Part shown: positions 21,001-32,900 of the stretch, piece after piece
How positions within the stretch are numbered: the first letter of the stretch is position 1
How the letters are laid out: each line of letters opens with the position of its first letter
From: Codonopsis lanceolata
Lineage: Eukaryota; Streptophyta; Magnoliopsida; Asterales; Campanulaceae
NCBI GenBank assembly: GCA_013146195.2
Contig: CM028377.1
Span: forward strand, 102,887,547-102,951,546
Direction of reading: 5' to 3'
DNA length: 64,000 nt
Notes under the pieces: generated by a model
The model's database searches: none
What the model saw: only the letters and a program-made list of their open reading frames with translations
Told to the model about the DNA's origin: nothing
Made by a program: the position numbers and the translations under genes

Positions 21001-21510
21001 CAGGTGGAGAGGGACTCCACGAGATCGAGGCCATCAAGGATGGGAGCGGATAGAGGAGGCTGCTCCAAATCTTGAAAAGATGCCAAGGAGGCCGCTGTGG
21101 AGGACTATAAGAAATCCCAGGCCTTCGAGGATGACTTCAAGAGCACCGCTGCCTTCGATGAAGCTGTGGATGAGGTCATTGTGCCCTATTTTGCACATGG
21201 CACCAACCATATCTTCCGACTGCTCGCTGGCCGCGGGGTTGTGGATATGAAGACCATGGTGGCCGAGTGGGGGCGTATCCGATGTCTACTCGATCTCCAT
21301 TGCTCGTCAGTCCATCGCTTGTCCCCACGCTACACTGACCTGGTTGGAAGCCTTGGCCAAAGGCGATAGGAAAGTCGCGAGCCTTGGGTCCCCCACTCCC
21401 TGGCCGAAAATGTGTGCACCACGATTGATGCTTTGGAGGGTGAAGGCCGCGAATGATGGCGGATGAGGATGCCAAAAGGCCGAGCGAGAAACCCGCCCAT
21501 AAAGCTTTAA
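18050..21510 (+). pseudogene. Antisense accessory gene of the Tat-like element (putative gypsy-type transposon protein)
   Basis: A spliced gene runs opposite to pol. A leader exon ends at donor GTAAGC (18,247). Its intron ends TTTGTAG at 18,518, directly before ATG 18,519 (MSDISENDREAFSYGG). The middle region resembles the plant 'putative gypsy type transposon' domain (PF04195 type): VPTRVKLSREQGNELLFFAD, FRVGLAL, LGGFLTN, ITAFTVASRLLGFEPDMYL, then VESWDRRVLFIKSWVGWPF. A short intron at 20,606-20,682 (GAG/GTAAAG to CTCGTAG) joins LSE to IASTCTNLYHRYNEENEALK, the start of a charged, coiled-coil-like tail. Another intron probably ends at 19,987 (GTTTTAG). Stops after SSK (about 18,702) and at 19,297, plus several frameshifts, make it a pseudogene. 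Antisense ORFs between pol and the 3' LTR are known from the Tat lineage. Confidence 0.65.
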
Positions 21511-22450
21511 ACTTAGTACGTCGACCGGTTCAGGGCTTATTAGCCAATAGATCCTCCCCCCTCAAGAGCAGACTCCTCCATCCCTTCAAGACCAGACTCC
21601 CGACCAGGCTTAGGCTAGGATTTGTTTATTTTTGCTCGACCTGCGCGCCACAATTTCCAACTTTTGCTTGTAACTGCTTGTTTTTAATGAATAGAAATTG
21701 TGAATTCTCAGCTACTGCTTCTCTTGCTTGCAGTTACTTTTTGATTCTGCTCTTATTTTGCTCGATGTCTGTTTTCTTACTTGCATATTTTTCCTATCAT
21801 ATATTAGTACAAGTACAGGTGCTCCCCAGAAAACATGTCGAGCATAAATAAATAAACATGTCATATGAGGACTCGTAATTATCTACTTAAGAATAATAAG
21901 GCTAAGGAAGCATGATTATTACTTAAGTTTAGAGGTTACCTGAATAGGTACCGGATATGGATGCTTGGTTTTGGCCAAGGCTTTGAGTGGGCTGGGCCCC
22001 TATCGCCTTAGGCGAGCTTCCAGAAGAATTCCTAGCGGGCAAGGCCCAACTCTGAGCGGAAACCAACAACCGGGCATGGCCCTTGTTCGATGTGGGTACC
22101 TCGAAGCGGTTGTTAGTATATCAACTGGGCATGGAGATACACATCTATCAAGTGTTGCTCGGTCCTTTATAGGAATCAGGGTAGTTAGCCGCTATCTTGT
22201 AGGCATGGCCTCTATCGCCACAGAGAGCTTCCTAATAAAGTGAGCCGGGCATGGCCACATCTCACCCACATAGAGGATAAGTTCATTAATACTAGGGCGT
22301 GTCAGGATGATTGATCGGGCATGGCCCTATCTGCTCGCCAGGCAAGCAGATTTTTCCAAACAATCCAAAAGTAGTAGATGATAAACAACCGAACAACTGA
22401 ATAATCTTAATGGACAAATATAGAAAACTTACCTTTTTATTGATTAATAA
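21511..22450. other. Spacer between the antisense gene and pol
   Basis: Non-coding. The left part (21,600-21,860) is T-rich and may hold the 3' end of the antisense transcript. The right part has at least five copies of a GGGCATGGCC core (about 22,072, 22,127, 22,203, 22,246, 22,318), also present at 17,468 and 18,412 on the other side of the accessory gene. Confidence 0.5.
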
Positions 22451-25400
22451 CTAGTGACCCTCAACAGGACTGAGGTCTTGCCCGTTTTTGCCTTGACTTA
22501 AGGATAATATTTTTTCAGGTGGTTTGTATGCGAGGGGATGCTTCAAGTCTTTTCCTTCACCCGAGTTCGAAGTGTAGGTGCCCCTCTCGACTATACCGAT
22601 GACTTGGAAAGGCCCCTCGGTTGGTGGCAGACTTTCCTCGTTACGCCAGGTGACCCGTTACCTCAATTTTTTCGAGTACCCATCTCCAGGCCATGAAAGC
22701 TCTACCTCGAACCCTTTTGTCATGATGTGCCTTCACTCTACGCTCGCTTTAGTTGACCATCTAGTCGATGCGTCAACCTCGCTTTCCTCAAGTAGATCTA
22801 GGTCTATGGCAGGGCAAAGTGATTATTACGCTTTCCATTTGTAATGTGATACGCGATAGCTAGGCAAGGCCATTTCTCTTAGGGATCATAGCTTGATCCA
22901 TATGAGTGCAAGGAGTTTCCCGTTTGGTCCTCGGATAGTGGTTTACGACATACGATCTTGATGGTAGTTCTTCGCGCCCATTTTCTGCTCGCCCTTCTAA
23001 ATTTCTTTTTGAGCGTGCGATGCCCCTTCTCCGGCTTCGGCTTGGCGTTACCTGAGATACGCCACAGAGCGGCTGCTGTTTGACACCCAAGCGGACACAC
23101 TGCGTAGTAGAATTTATCAGAAGGCTGGGTGGGTGATCGAGAATGATTGTTCGGGAGGCCATACAGGCACCATACTTGATCGTGGGCCGAACTTGATGAC
23201 ATTGGGCCTCTGAAATCATTGAGGGCTTTGCTTCGATCCATAGTAAAGCGATCTATGATGACCCTTTGCGTACTTGTATTTGCCTTGTCTGGCGGGAATG
23301 GGCCGATGGGTCGATTCCCCACATATTAAAGGACGGTATGGCGGGAGTTTAGGCGGTGGATGGAAACCTTGGTATGTCGCGTATCTCACGGCACTTGTCA
23401 CATTCACGAACATACTTTTACGCATCCCGAGGTTACCCGGTAGTATCTGCGCCTGAAACCCTCTGCCCAAAGCTTCGTGTGCCGGGGTGGCCGCCACATT
23501 CTACCTCATGTACTTCATACAAAAGCGCCTTGGTTAACTTTCGAGGGTACGCAGCGAAGCATAGGTCTGACCTTAGATCGCTTGTACATGATTCCCCCTA
23601 CCAGCGAGTAACGACATGCTTGACTCCGGTGTCCATGGCTTTGACTTTGTCTGTGAGGCGAGAACTCCTTGCTCGATGTAGTCTTTGTAGTCATCAATCC
23701 GACTTAAGTTTCTTTGGTTCGATGTCCCATTATGATCGGTCTATCAATGGCCGGAGTTTCCAGTGCTTTCGATCATGCGGAAGGATTCGATAATGCTAAG
23801 TTGCCCTCGAATATCTTGGACAAAGTAGTGCGCTTGCATGTTGTCATTTCGATCAGATCGATGATCTCCCAAACTTGAAATTCTTCAAGATTTCTTTGTG
23901 ACTCGCGAGTACTTGATCGGGGTGGGTGGTGCACCATATACTCCCCCGGACTTGGTTCACAACTAGTTTGTGAATCGAGTACCTTTGTGGCCGCTACGCC
24001 CATATCGGATCACGAGCTCAGAGCCAGGCGATCATCGCTTCATTCGGCGCGTTGTTTGAAGCGGGGAACTTAAACCAGTGCTAGCTCAAACTCTGTGACT
24101 TCGTCGGGAGCTATGAGAAGGATGCCGACTCCGCTCCAGAGCTTTGCTCGGCCCCCATACATAGAGATCCCAGCGGTGGGTTGGTCGAGGTTGAGCAAGC
24201 TGTTTTTTGCCGGTGCTCGGTTAGGCTGTGGGCCTCGGGATCCTCATTGGTGAAAGTTGTTGACAACCAAAGAGTCGTAGGGCTGAGCTTTGATTGCTCG
24301 CTTTGGGTAAGTAGTCTATGTGGAACTACGTGAGCTCGATCGACCCGATTGAAGCGATTTGCACGAAGTGTCGGGGCTTGTGTAGGACTTTGCGTAGTGA
24401 ATGCGTTTGTGTATACTATGATTACATGTGTGAGAAAAATAAGCCCTTAATTTCGGGCAGCTATGACAAGCGGTAGGCTAATTTTTCTACATTAAAATAA
24501 CCACCCTCAACGAGACGGAGAGGACCTTGGATACATAGTATACGGGTTTTTGAATATCTAATTCTCCCTAACTAAAAGCAGGCCACCCGGCACGGTCATT
24601 GGTAGCTACTATCTATATAAAGGCTCACTTAGAGACGCGAGGCTGGCGAGGAGAGGTGGTTTGCCAAGATATTCCACTGAGGCGCTCGGGGGCCTTAGCA
24701 CCGATGCATTCGATCAAAACCCTTGTTGCAGCAGAACCTTGAAGAAAGGGAGGCACTTTTTCGTTGTCCGGAATGAAGCCCCAAAGCGATGACCTGCCGT
24801 CTAGCTAGCTGTGTATGTGCTTGATGCGATGGGCTTTCCATGTCAGAGTAGGCTTGGATCTTCTCGGGGTTAGCCTCTATACATATGGTTGACCATGAAC
24901 TGAGAACTTTCCTTCCGGACCGAGCGCACTTGCTCGGGTTCAGCTTCATGTTGTGTTTGAACAGATTGGCAAACGTTTCTGCCAGGTCAAGAGTGTGATC
25001 GCGACCCTTTGTCTTGATGACCATGTCATCTATGTATGCCTCCATGTTTCTCCCAGATCGAGGCCGAAGACTTTGTTGACCATGCGTTGATAAGTGGCTC
25101 TACATTCTTCGACCGAAGGGCATCATTTTCTTATAACGATGAGGCCCCATTTGCCTAGAAGAGGCTGTCTTTGCCTTGTCTTGCTCATTCATTCTAACCT
25201 GGTGATATCCTCAGTATGCATCGAGGCGGCGAGCATTTCAAACCCGGCTATAGAGTCGGCGAGCACATCTATGCGAGGCAATGGGTATGATCTTTCGAGG
25301 CGAGGCTTTGTTGAGTTTGGTGAAGTCCGCATCCGCCATTTGTCGTTGGCCTTCTTGACCATTACCATATTTTCCGGCCACGTCGGGTATTGAATCTCCT

Positions 25401-26594
25401 CGATGATGTCTGCCTTTCAGGAGCTTCTTGACCTCTGCTTTGATAGCCGCGTTTTTCTCAGGTGAATATTGCCTTGGCATTTCGCTAGATAGGCGAGGTA
25501 GAGATCAGCGTTCGAGGTCGTGGCGGGCAATACTCTCTGATACCATGTCCTCGTCGACCGAACAACATCTAGGCTTGTTCTTTAGCAGCTCAATCAATCT
25601 TTCCCGAGCTTCAGGAGGCATGACCTTCCGATTTTGATTTTACGCCGGGTTAGGCGGTTGATAACTACCTCTTCCAGCTCGCCCTCCGGTTGAATATCGG
25701 GCTCGTCACGAACTTGCAGCGTGTCCATCTCGATGTCTTAGCCTTGCGCACTGGAGGGCCACAGTGCTTGGTCTTGCTCGGGAATCTCTATTTCCATAGG
25801 ATCAGCAGCTTCAGAAGTGTCCCTGAGATCGATGATGTTAATGGGGACAGGCCAGAAGCGATGTCGATGGGCGCTTCAACTTGTCGGGAAGGTCCACGAT
25901 CGGTTTGGGCCGCTTCTGATGCAGTCGAGAATGTCCACGACCGGTTTGTTTCTTTATTTGGGATTCCGGACATACTCCCACATTGTTCGGGGTTTCTTCT
26001 GGCGAGGATGCCTACTCCATTCTTAGTGTAAAATTTGGCCTTCTAGTGGGGGAATGGAGTTACCCCATTTGGATTTGACCATATTTGGAGCGCCCAAAAT
26101 GCGGTGTATCTTGATTTTAAGTCGATCACCAAAGCGTGATCTTCTCTATCAGGGTTTGAGCCTATCACCCCATGAATACTTCGGCTCGATGGTACCCTTG
26201 GCGCTTCACGGTGATTAGTGAACCCTTCACGCTTTCCCAGATAAGGCTTGAGGTGGCGTCTGCGGTTCGATCCTTTGAACTAAGAGTAGTACATGATGTC
26301 TCTACATGCCCCATTGTCGAGTAGAACCCTGTGAACTTGCCATTTGTTCTGCGAGGAGATAACCAACGGTTGCTTTCGGATGCGAGGGGTGCTTGTCAGC
26401 TTCGCTACGGGTAAAGCAGATGCTGCTCACACCCGTATGTATTTGGTGTGTTGGCGGCTTTAGACAAGGAATAGATGTGCTTCGAGGTTGTGTCTTTGGA
26501 TGGAAGCTCCTCTGAATCATATTTATCACCCAATCGAGGGGCACAGCCTCTTCCTCTTGGGGGTCTTCCTTGGTCGTTGTTGGCATTAATTTCC
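22451..26594 (-). pseudogene. Ty3/gypsy pol, Tat-lineage-like (protease, RT, RNase H, integrase)
   Basis: Minus-strand pol, truncated by the assembly gap on the right and ending at TAG 22,451-22,453. Protease (about 26,270-26,340): VHRVLLDNGACRDIMYYS, with DNGA where the family has D-S/T-G. RT (about 24,700-25,480): YSPEKNAAIKAEVKKLLKG at the start and EAYIDDMVIKTKGRDHTLDL with the YIDD catalytic box, then LNPSKC and EANPEKIQA. RNase H end (about 23,790-23,960): SCEPSPGEYMVHHP and LEEFQVWEI. Integrase: zinc-finger region (about 23,350-23,500), core start GPFPPDKANTSTQRVIIDRF (about 23,270-23,310), C-terminus EGPFQVIGIVERGTYTSNSG (about 22,550-22,610). Many frameshifts and stops. The order protease-RT-RNase H-integrase is the gypsy order. 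Confidence 0.88.
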
Positions 26595-26694
26595 NNNNNN
26601 NNNNNNNNNNNNNNNNNNNNNNNNNNNNNNNNNNNNNNNNNNNNNNNNNNNNNNNNNNNNNNNNNNNNNNNNNNNNNNNNNNNNNNNNNNNNNN
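26595..26694. other. Assembly gap (100 N)
   Basis: Exactly 100 unspecified bases, a conventional placeholder, so the true distance is unknown. It hides the junction between the gypsy pol (left) and the copia element (right). The sequences on the two sides should not be assumed to be adjacent. Confidence 1.
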
Positions 26695-26813
26695 AACTTA
26701 CAAAACTCACCAAAAACATATATTAGTACTCAAAAGACTCATGAAATAGCCTAATTCAAGTCACGAGCATATAAAATCGATTATAAAATACATCGATCAA
26801 CGCCAGACAGGCC

Positions 26814-28593
26814 TTAGCGAGAGTTGTTGTCGGTAGACTTTGGTTTCTCTACCGTTACTTTCTCAAGTTTCTCATTAGAAGCGGTAATCTTGGCTTCCTT
26901 TCGAGCCTTGGGGTAAACATAAGGTACACTTGTATAACAAGACCTTGTTTTCCTTGTTTCCGAGCGTCGGTTTAGAGAAGAGGAGATATCATAAGCGGTC
27001 TCGGAGGATTCACCTTTCTGCGTGACGGATGAGTATGTCATCTTGGGCTCATCGAGAATATCTTATGCGGTTATCTTTACTTGACTTTTGGCTTGAAGGA
27101 TTTCTTCAAAGTATCTTTGAATTGTTTCAAGAGTCAATTGTCTTTGCAGGCAATTTTCTCAGGTCAAGTCCTTTGATGTGCTCGGTGAGACATTCGATTT
27201 TGTCACAAAGGAATTTGTTTTCTCCTTTAAGCTTGATACTCTCTTGTTGTGACTATTGAGAGTTTGAATCTCGGTACCATCGAGAGATTCTCGGTGACAA
27301 GCTTCTCACGAGTTCTTGGCGAGTTTTACATAGGCTACTCTAAAGGAGCTTGAACTCTTCAAGCATATCTTGATTATCTTTAAGAAGTTCTTCCTTCTTG
27401 AAGTTCTCACAGTTGATCTCACTTTTGTCCAAGGGACTAGGTGAGATTTCGACTTCATGTTCAGAGTCATAGGTGGGACTTGAATCATGAGCTATTAAGC
27501 ATATGTTAGCTTGCTCACAATCGTCTTCTTCCTCGTCTGAATCAGTCTCAAACCATGTAGCAACCTGTTTATCCTCTATGTCTTTAGCTAGCATACCCTT
27601 TTGCTTTTGAAATTTTTTATAAGTAGGCCTTCGGTATGCTTCAAATTTTGGCTTTGGACATTTGGAGGCGAAGTGACCAGGTTTTCTACAATTGTAACAC
27701 ACAAGCTCTTCTTTAGATGAGCTTTCACCAGTCTTTCTATAGGACTGCTGGTGTGTGTCCTTCCTTCCATATTTTGCAAACTTTTTGAAAATGTTTTACA
27801 AACATACCAAATTGTTTAAAAGAAAATCGTTTTCACTTGGAGGAAGTGGAAGGTTTGTTTTCAGTGGTTTCTTCTTGGACCATGGTGGCAGGAGGACACG
27901 AGATTTTGAGCTGTTTGTCTGCTCTAGAGCTTGATTTACTTCGAGCTCATAGACCTTCAAACTTGCGTAAAGACTACGGAGAGTCATTTCGTTTAAGTTT
28001 TTGGATTCTTTCATGGCAGTGGTCTTAACATGCCACAAGCTACCTAGAAATCTCATGTTCATTTCCTTTTTGTCATAGGTTTTACCAAGAGAAAAGCAAC
28101 TATTAATTACCTCACTAAAGCGATCGTAAGCTTGTCTCAGAGTTTCCTTAGGATCTTTCTTGAAGGAGTCAAATTGTTGGATATATGTGTATTTTCTCTT
28201 ATCTCTTGTGTCTTGGTCTCCTTCCAAGTATTCCACAAGAGCTTCCCACATTTCTTTTGCAGTGGTACATCGGATCACTTGTTGGTACGTGCTTGTGTCT
28301 AGAGAGCTAGTTATGATGTTGATTGCTTTGCTATCTAGCTCTACTAGTTTTCTGTCGTCCTCTGTCCATTCCGATTCTTCTTTGGGTACTTCGGCAAGAT
28401 TCCTAGCGATGGAGGCTAGAAGGTTGGCCTTCATTGGTACATGTTGTCCTGCTAGTACGCACTTCCATAACCTGTTGTCAATGGAGTTCATAAAACGCAT
28501 TACCTTATCCTTCCAAACATCGAAATGACCTTCGTCCAATATTGGGACGTGGTTCGCATTTGATGCAGGCAGCATGTAGTGTGTTTGTGCCAT
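26814..28593 (-). pseudogene. Copia gag (UBN2-type capsid and CCHC zinc knuckle)
   Basis: Gag forms the particle shell and binds RNA. It starts at ATG 28,591-28,593 (MAQTHYMLPASNANHVPILD). The 265-aa first block holds the DUF4219/UBN2-type capsid: GHFDVWKDKVMRFMNSIDNR, TAKEMWEALVEYLEGDQDTR, LRQAYDRFSEVINSCFSLGK. Near 27,796 the frame is lost. Downstream, in another frame, the zinc knuckle CYNCRKPGHFASKC (C-x2-C-x4-H-x4-C) lies at about 27,660-27,705, followed by an acidic tail (DSDEEEDDCE) ending at a stop at 27,340. Beyond it (26,814-27,041) a Lys/Ser-rich stretch (ARKEAKITASNEKLEKV) fits the linker before protease. At least two frame breaks. Confidence 0.88.
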
Positions 28594-28649
28594 TGGATCG
28601 AGTCTCTCAAAAGTTTAGTCTTGGGAAAAACTAGTTTTCAAAGAGTTAA

Positions 28650-28661
28650 GCTCTGATACCA
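28650..28661 (-). promoter_or_regulatory. Primer-binding site
   Basis: The minus strand reads TGGTATCAGAGC, complementary to the 3' end of plant initiator methionine tRNA, the usual primer for plant copia elements. It lies two bases from the LTR end. Confidence 0.85.
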
Positions 28662-28663
28662 AT

Positions 28664-29933
28664 TGTGAGTCCCAAAGAGCACAATAATAAGCTAGAAGGG
28701 GGGGGGGTTGAATAGCTTATTAGACACTTAAAAACTTTTTAAGTAAGTTCCTTTGACAAGCACTTGCAATCTATTGGGAAGATTGAAGTAGCGGAAGTCT
28801 TGCAAGGAAACAGGTTCAAATATGCCGATGTCTGCCGATTAAGGACTACCGGTAGACTTGACTGAATACTCAAGTCTGCAGTTGAGGATATAGGTAAAGG
28901 AAATAGTAAACAATTCAAGAGTAAACAAGCAGTAAAGGAAGAACACAAGTATTTGGGATGGTTCACACTATAAAGAGTGCTACGTCCACCACCAAGGCAG
29001 TCAACCTTCGATTTAAAAGTGCACTATGTTTTCACTAGTTCTATTACAAGGAATATACCCAATGGATCGTGTACAAAAATATTGACTTGTGTTTGGGGGG
29101 GTTTGGGAATTAAATATCTGGGTAAACAAGATATTTAATTCATGCAGAAGAATAGTTATGAAGGATAACAACAAGAAGCCTGAAAGATAAGTGTTGATGC
29201 AGGTCTTCTTGTTGTTGTCGAGGACTTCTTGATCAGTTTAAGATTTTGAATGCACTGAGTATAAAGACTTTGAGTTGTCGAAGATTTTCAAAGCATTTCG
29301 TCAAGTGTGTCTATCTTCAATCTTTAATGTAGGTATATATAGCTGGAGCATTCTGGAGATCCGTTGGGAAGACGAAGTGTAACAGCTCTATTAGGTTGAA
29401 TGCATTAAATGCATGGAGCTGTCTTGATGGTTTCGTCTTCCAGCATTCTTGAAGGCAGTAGGTGCGAGACTTTGCGAGCGGTAGGAGAGCAATCCGGATG
29501 TCGGATCGCAAGAGTTGACTGGCTGTAGGTGAGAATGCATTCACTGCTCTGCATCCTTTGTTCGAGGCTAGAAAGTCTTCCTGCTTTTCGGAAAGCTGTT
29601 TTAGGCGTGTCTGAGAAGCCAGGGAATGTCTCAATTTAAATTTAAACTGATAAGGATAAATTTAATTAATCCACTAAGACTTGTTTGACTGGACACGTCA
29701 TGCTTGACCATGTGCAGACAAGGTCTGCCGCTGGTTGGTGTTTGCAGGTCTTCCGGTGAAGCACAACTGAAGTCTTCCGCTGAACCTGTGAAGCCTATAA
29801 AACAAACTATTCTTTGGCAAAGTTCTATACACAGTTGCCACGCTAATTGATACGCAACCCAATTAGCCACTAATGTATAAAACTAATTTAATGTATGAGC
29901 AGATATAAATCTAGATATAAATGAGAATCAACA
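28664..29933 (-). repeat. Copia 5' LTR
   Basis: A 1,270-bp LTR. On the minus strand it starts TGTTGATTCTCAT and ends GGGACTCACA next to the PBS. A TATA-like GCTATATATACC lies at about 29,333-29,342 (minus). It contains several GTCTKCYGSTG-type motifs (such as AGGTCTTCCGGTGAAGC), also found in the E1/E2 LTRs, and the conserved block GCCACGCTAAT..GATACGCA near 29,840. The right boundary is inferred from TG/CA only, because the partner LTR is missing. Confidence 0.7.
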
Positions 29934-32900
29934 CATGGCATAATGCACAAGCATATATAAGAATCATGGTATCATACTAGTATACCAGCAAGAAACATGT
30001 ACTTAATTATCAAAGCACATAAACTCACATAAACCATGTAGGACAATGTATTTCATATAAATGCTCATAATTAAACATGTGTAACAAGAAACGTAAATCG
30101 AACTGTTACAACCAAATCCGAGTCCAACACCCAACCAAACTTACCATGGGACTCATCCTCAAACCAAAATCCGGGTTCAACACCCAACAAATCATAGCTT
30201 GGGTTTCATCCTCAAATAATCACAACTCATCAGTTTTCCTTTAATGAGTACTCGTTACATTCATCCAACCTAGGATGAGAAATGAGAGCTCGATATCAGG
30301 CTAGATGGCACTAACTCGAGATCATATCCCACTATTGGCCAAATAGTGGGGAGAAAGGGAACCAATGCAACAATTCATAGCGATGTTCCCAAGGCTATGA
30401 ATCGTCCCATTGCCGACACCACGACAAAATCGCCAGCTAGACTCAAACCAAAATGTTCAAGTAGATATTTACTTTGCATAAACCAAATGAGACCAAGTTT
30501 ATCAAGTTCGGCCTCAACAAGTCAAGTAGGACATAATGCTCTACAAAATCCCGTAAACAAAGCACATATTTGCATATACATAACATGTTCAACTAACTTA
30601 CAAGTTTAGTTCAAGAACCATATATTGAGGTATTCATAAATCCTCAAGTCATCACCCAATCAAGAATAGCATATAAGCTCAATAAATCATAATGTGAGGT
30701 CTACAATAATCCTCCACTCAAGATCAACCAAAGACTACTACGTTAGTCTAAGAACATTCACAACTCAAGACTTAGTATTTAGCCTTCATTTAAATCATAC
30801 CGGACTCAATCATAGTCCTAATCGTCATATATAATCGACATCTCCAATACCATAGCCAAGAATAACATGACTACCCCGTAGTCACTTCCCCTCAAGTACT
30901 TTTTATATACACGCGACCAAATTCTTAAAGAGAGAATTCTTTCATTAATCATCTCTTAAACATACTCGACGCCATAAGTTGGTCTCTAATGTTCCGTGCT
31001 CTAACAAGCACGCTCAAAATATATTTCCAACAAGTCTCTATACACGAGTGTCTCAAATGGACACAAAACGAGATGTTCGGTGCGCACAAACATAACCAAC
31101 CAAAACCCAAACATTGTAAGGTTTCAATCCAAGGCTCATTATCATATTATTGGCCTTATAACGACTTCGTTGAGACTTAGTACTACATTTCATTCTTTAT
31201 GTGTTTCATAAATCCACACTTTAACATTTCATTAAAGTTTACAACAAAATCCCAACATTCATCCGGGCTTGATTCTCAAGCCTAAAAATCCACATAACAC
31301 ATCACAATCATAATCCATTTAAAGTTTGGAAGTTATGTGCTTCACATCATTAATCAAACGAAACCCAATCGTCGTAGGATTTCAACCCAATTTCATTTAA
31401 CACATTATTGAACTTATGATGACTCCGTTGAGTCTTAATACTACATTTTATTCTTTATGTATTTCATCAACCCACACTTTACCATTTCATTCACATTCAC
31501 AACAAGGTTCCAAAACTCATCCGGGCTTGATTCCCAGGCCTAAAAATCTATAAAGTTCATCATAACCATAATTCCATTAAAAGTTTGGAAGCTATATACT
31601 TCACAACATCAAACAAGCGAAATCCAATCATCGTAGGATCTCAACCCAAGTCCATTTAACACATTATTGAACTTATGATGACTCCGTTGAGTCTTAATAT
31701 CAAGTTCCAATCTTTACCCATTTCATTAACCTAACATTAACACCCACTTTAATTCATAACAATTTCTCCAATAATTCGGGCTTCATTCACAAGCCCTAAA
31801 ATTCACCAAGAACTCAACATAGACCATAACCCATTTCCTACAACACACAATCTCATTCAAATCATCATATTCATGATACTAACATGTTCATACTTCCAAA
31901 AATCCCCAAAATAGGCATACATAGCATATCAAGTGTTCATTGCCCTCAAATAACACTTAGATTGTTTTCCTTAGGGGCCAATGAACCAAAATCAAAAGAG
32001 AGTAACTTACCTAGCTTGAGTGAAAACTCAAGAGAATCAAAATCCGAACGGTGAAGTTGTTCCACTCGTCGAGGACGTCAAGAATCCGAAGTTTGGCGGC
32101 AATCGGACGGTTAGATCTTCGTAGATCGGAGGAATAAGAGCTAGGGCTCAAAGCTTCAAGTCTTTAAGACTCTCTCATTGAATACGTATGGAAAGAAGGG
32201 ATAAAAAATGAAAGTGTTGCTGCATTCTACAAAGGGGATTTAGCTTTTATACTTCCACAACTAAAGGGGCACAAATGGAACTTCCTTGGTACAATTAGTG
32301 AGTGTTAGATGTAATTAACCCCAAATCAAACTCTAATTAACTCCCCAAACATGTTAGGACATGATTAGGACTAAGTATGAGGGTTAGGAAGGGTTCAGAG
32401 GAGGTTTAATGGGGGTAGAATAGGAAATACACATAAAAAATCAAAACAGGGAGTGTGCTGCTCGTAGGACCATGCGGTCGCATGGTCCTCATATGAAGCG
32501 ACCGCTTTGACTCATTTTGGCTTGGTTGACTTTTCTTGTTGTCTTCGTTCGGGTACGACCCTTCCCGCATGCAACCGCAAGCTTTAAAGCTTCGAAATGG
32601 CCTATAATTCAACCCTTAAAGTCCTCATACTCTTAACTAAACAAAAAAAGTCTCAAATCATCCTCAAAGTAGGTCTAAACTCCCATAAACAACACCCGAA
32701 ACAACCCGGAGCGAAACCAACGCAAGACGTAGCAACTTGCTAACCAAACGTCGAATGAAACCACAAACCAACGGGTAACAACCTATGATTGTAACCAACT
32801 CAAAGGGATATAGAATAGGCCTGGATACCTCCCAAATGATGAACAACAGATAGGAGAAAAGAACTCCCGAAAGACGAGACGCTCACACGGCTCAATCTCC

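Larger units (their letters stand above)
26695..29933 (-). mobile_element. Sirevirus-like Ty1/copia element, 5' part (gag, PBS, 5' LTR)
   Basis: A minus-strand copia retrotransposon entering from the gap. From right to left: 5' LTR (28,664-29,933), 2-nt spacer, primer-binding site (28,650-28,661), gag (from 28,593). Pol is lost in or beyond the gap. The LTR junction block with AGCTAGAAGGGGGGG and TTGAATAGC resembles the corresponding block of E1/E2 (GGCTAGAGGGGGGGTGAATA), which I associate with plant Sireviruses. Confidence 0.75.
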
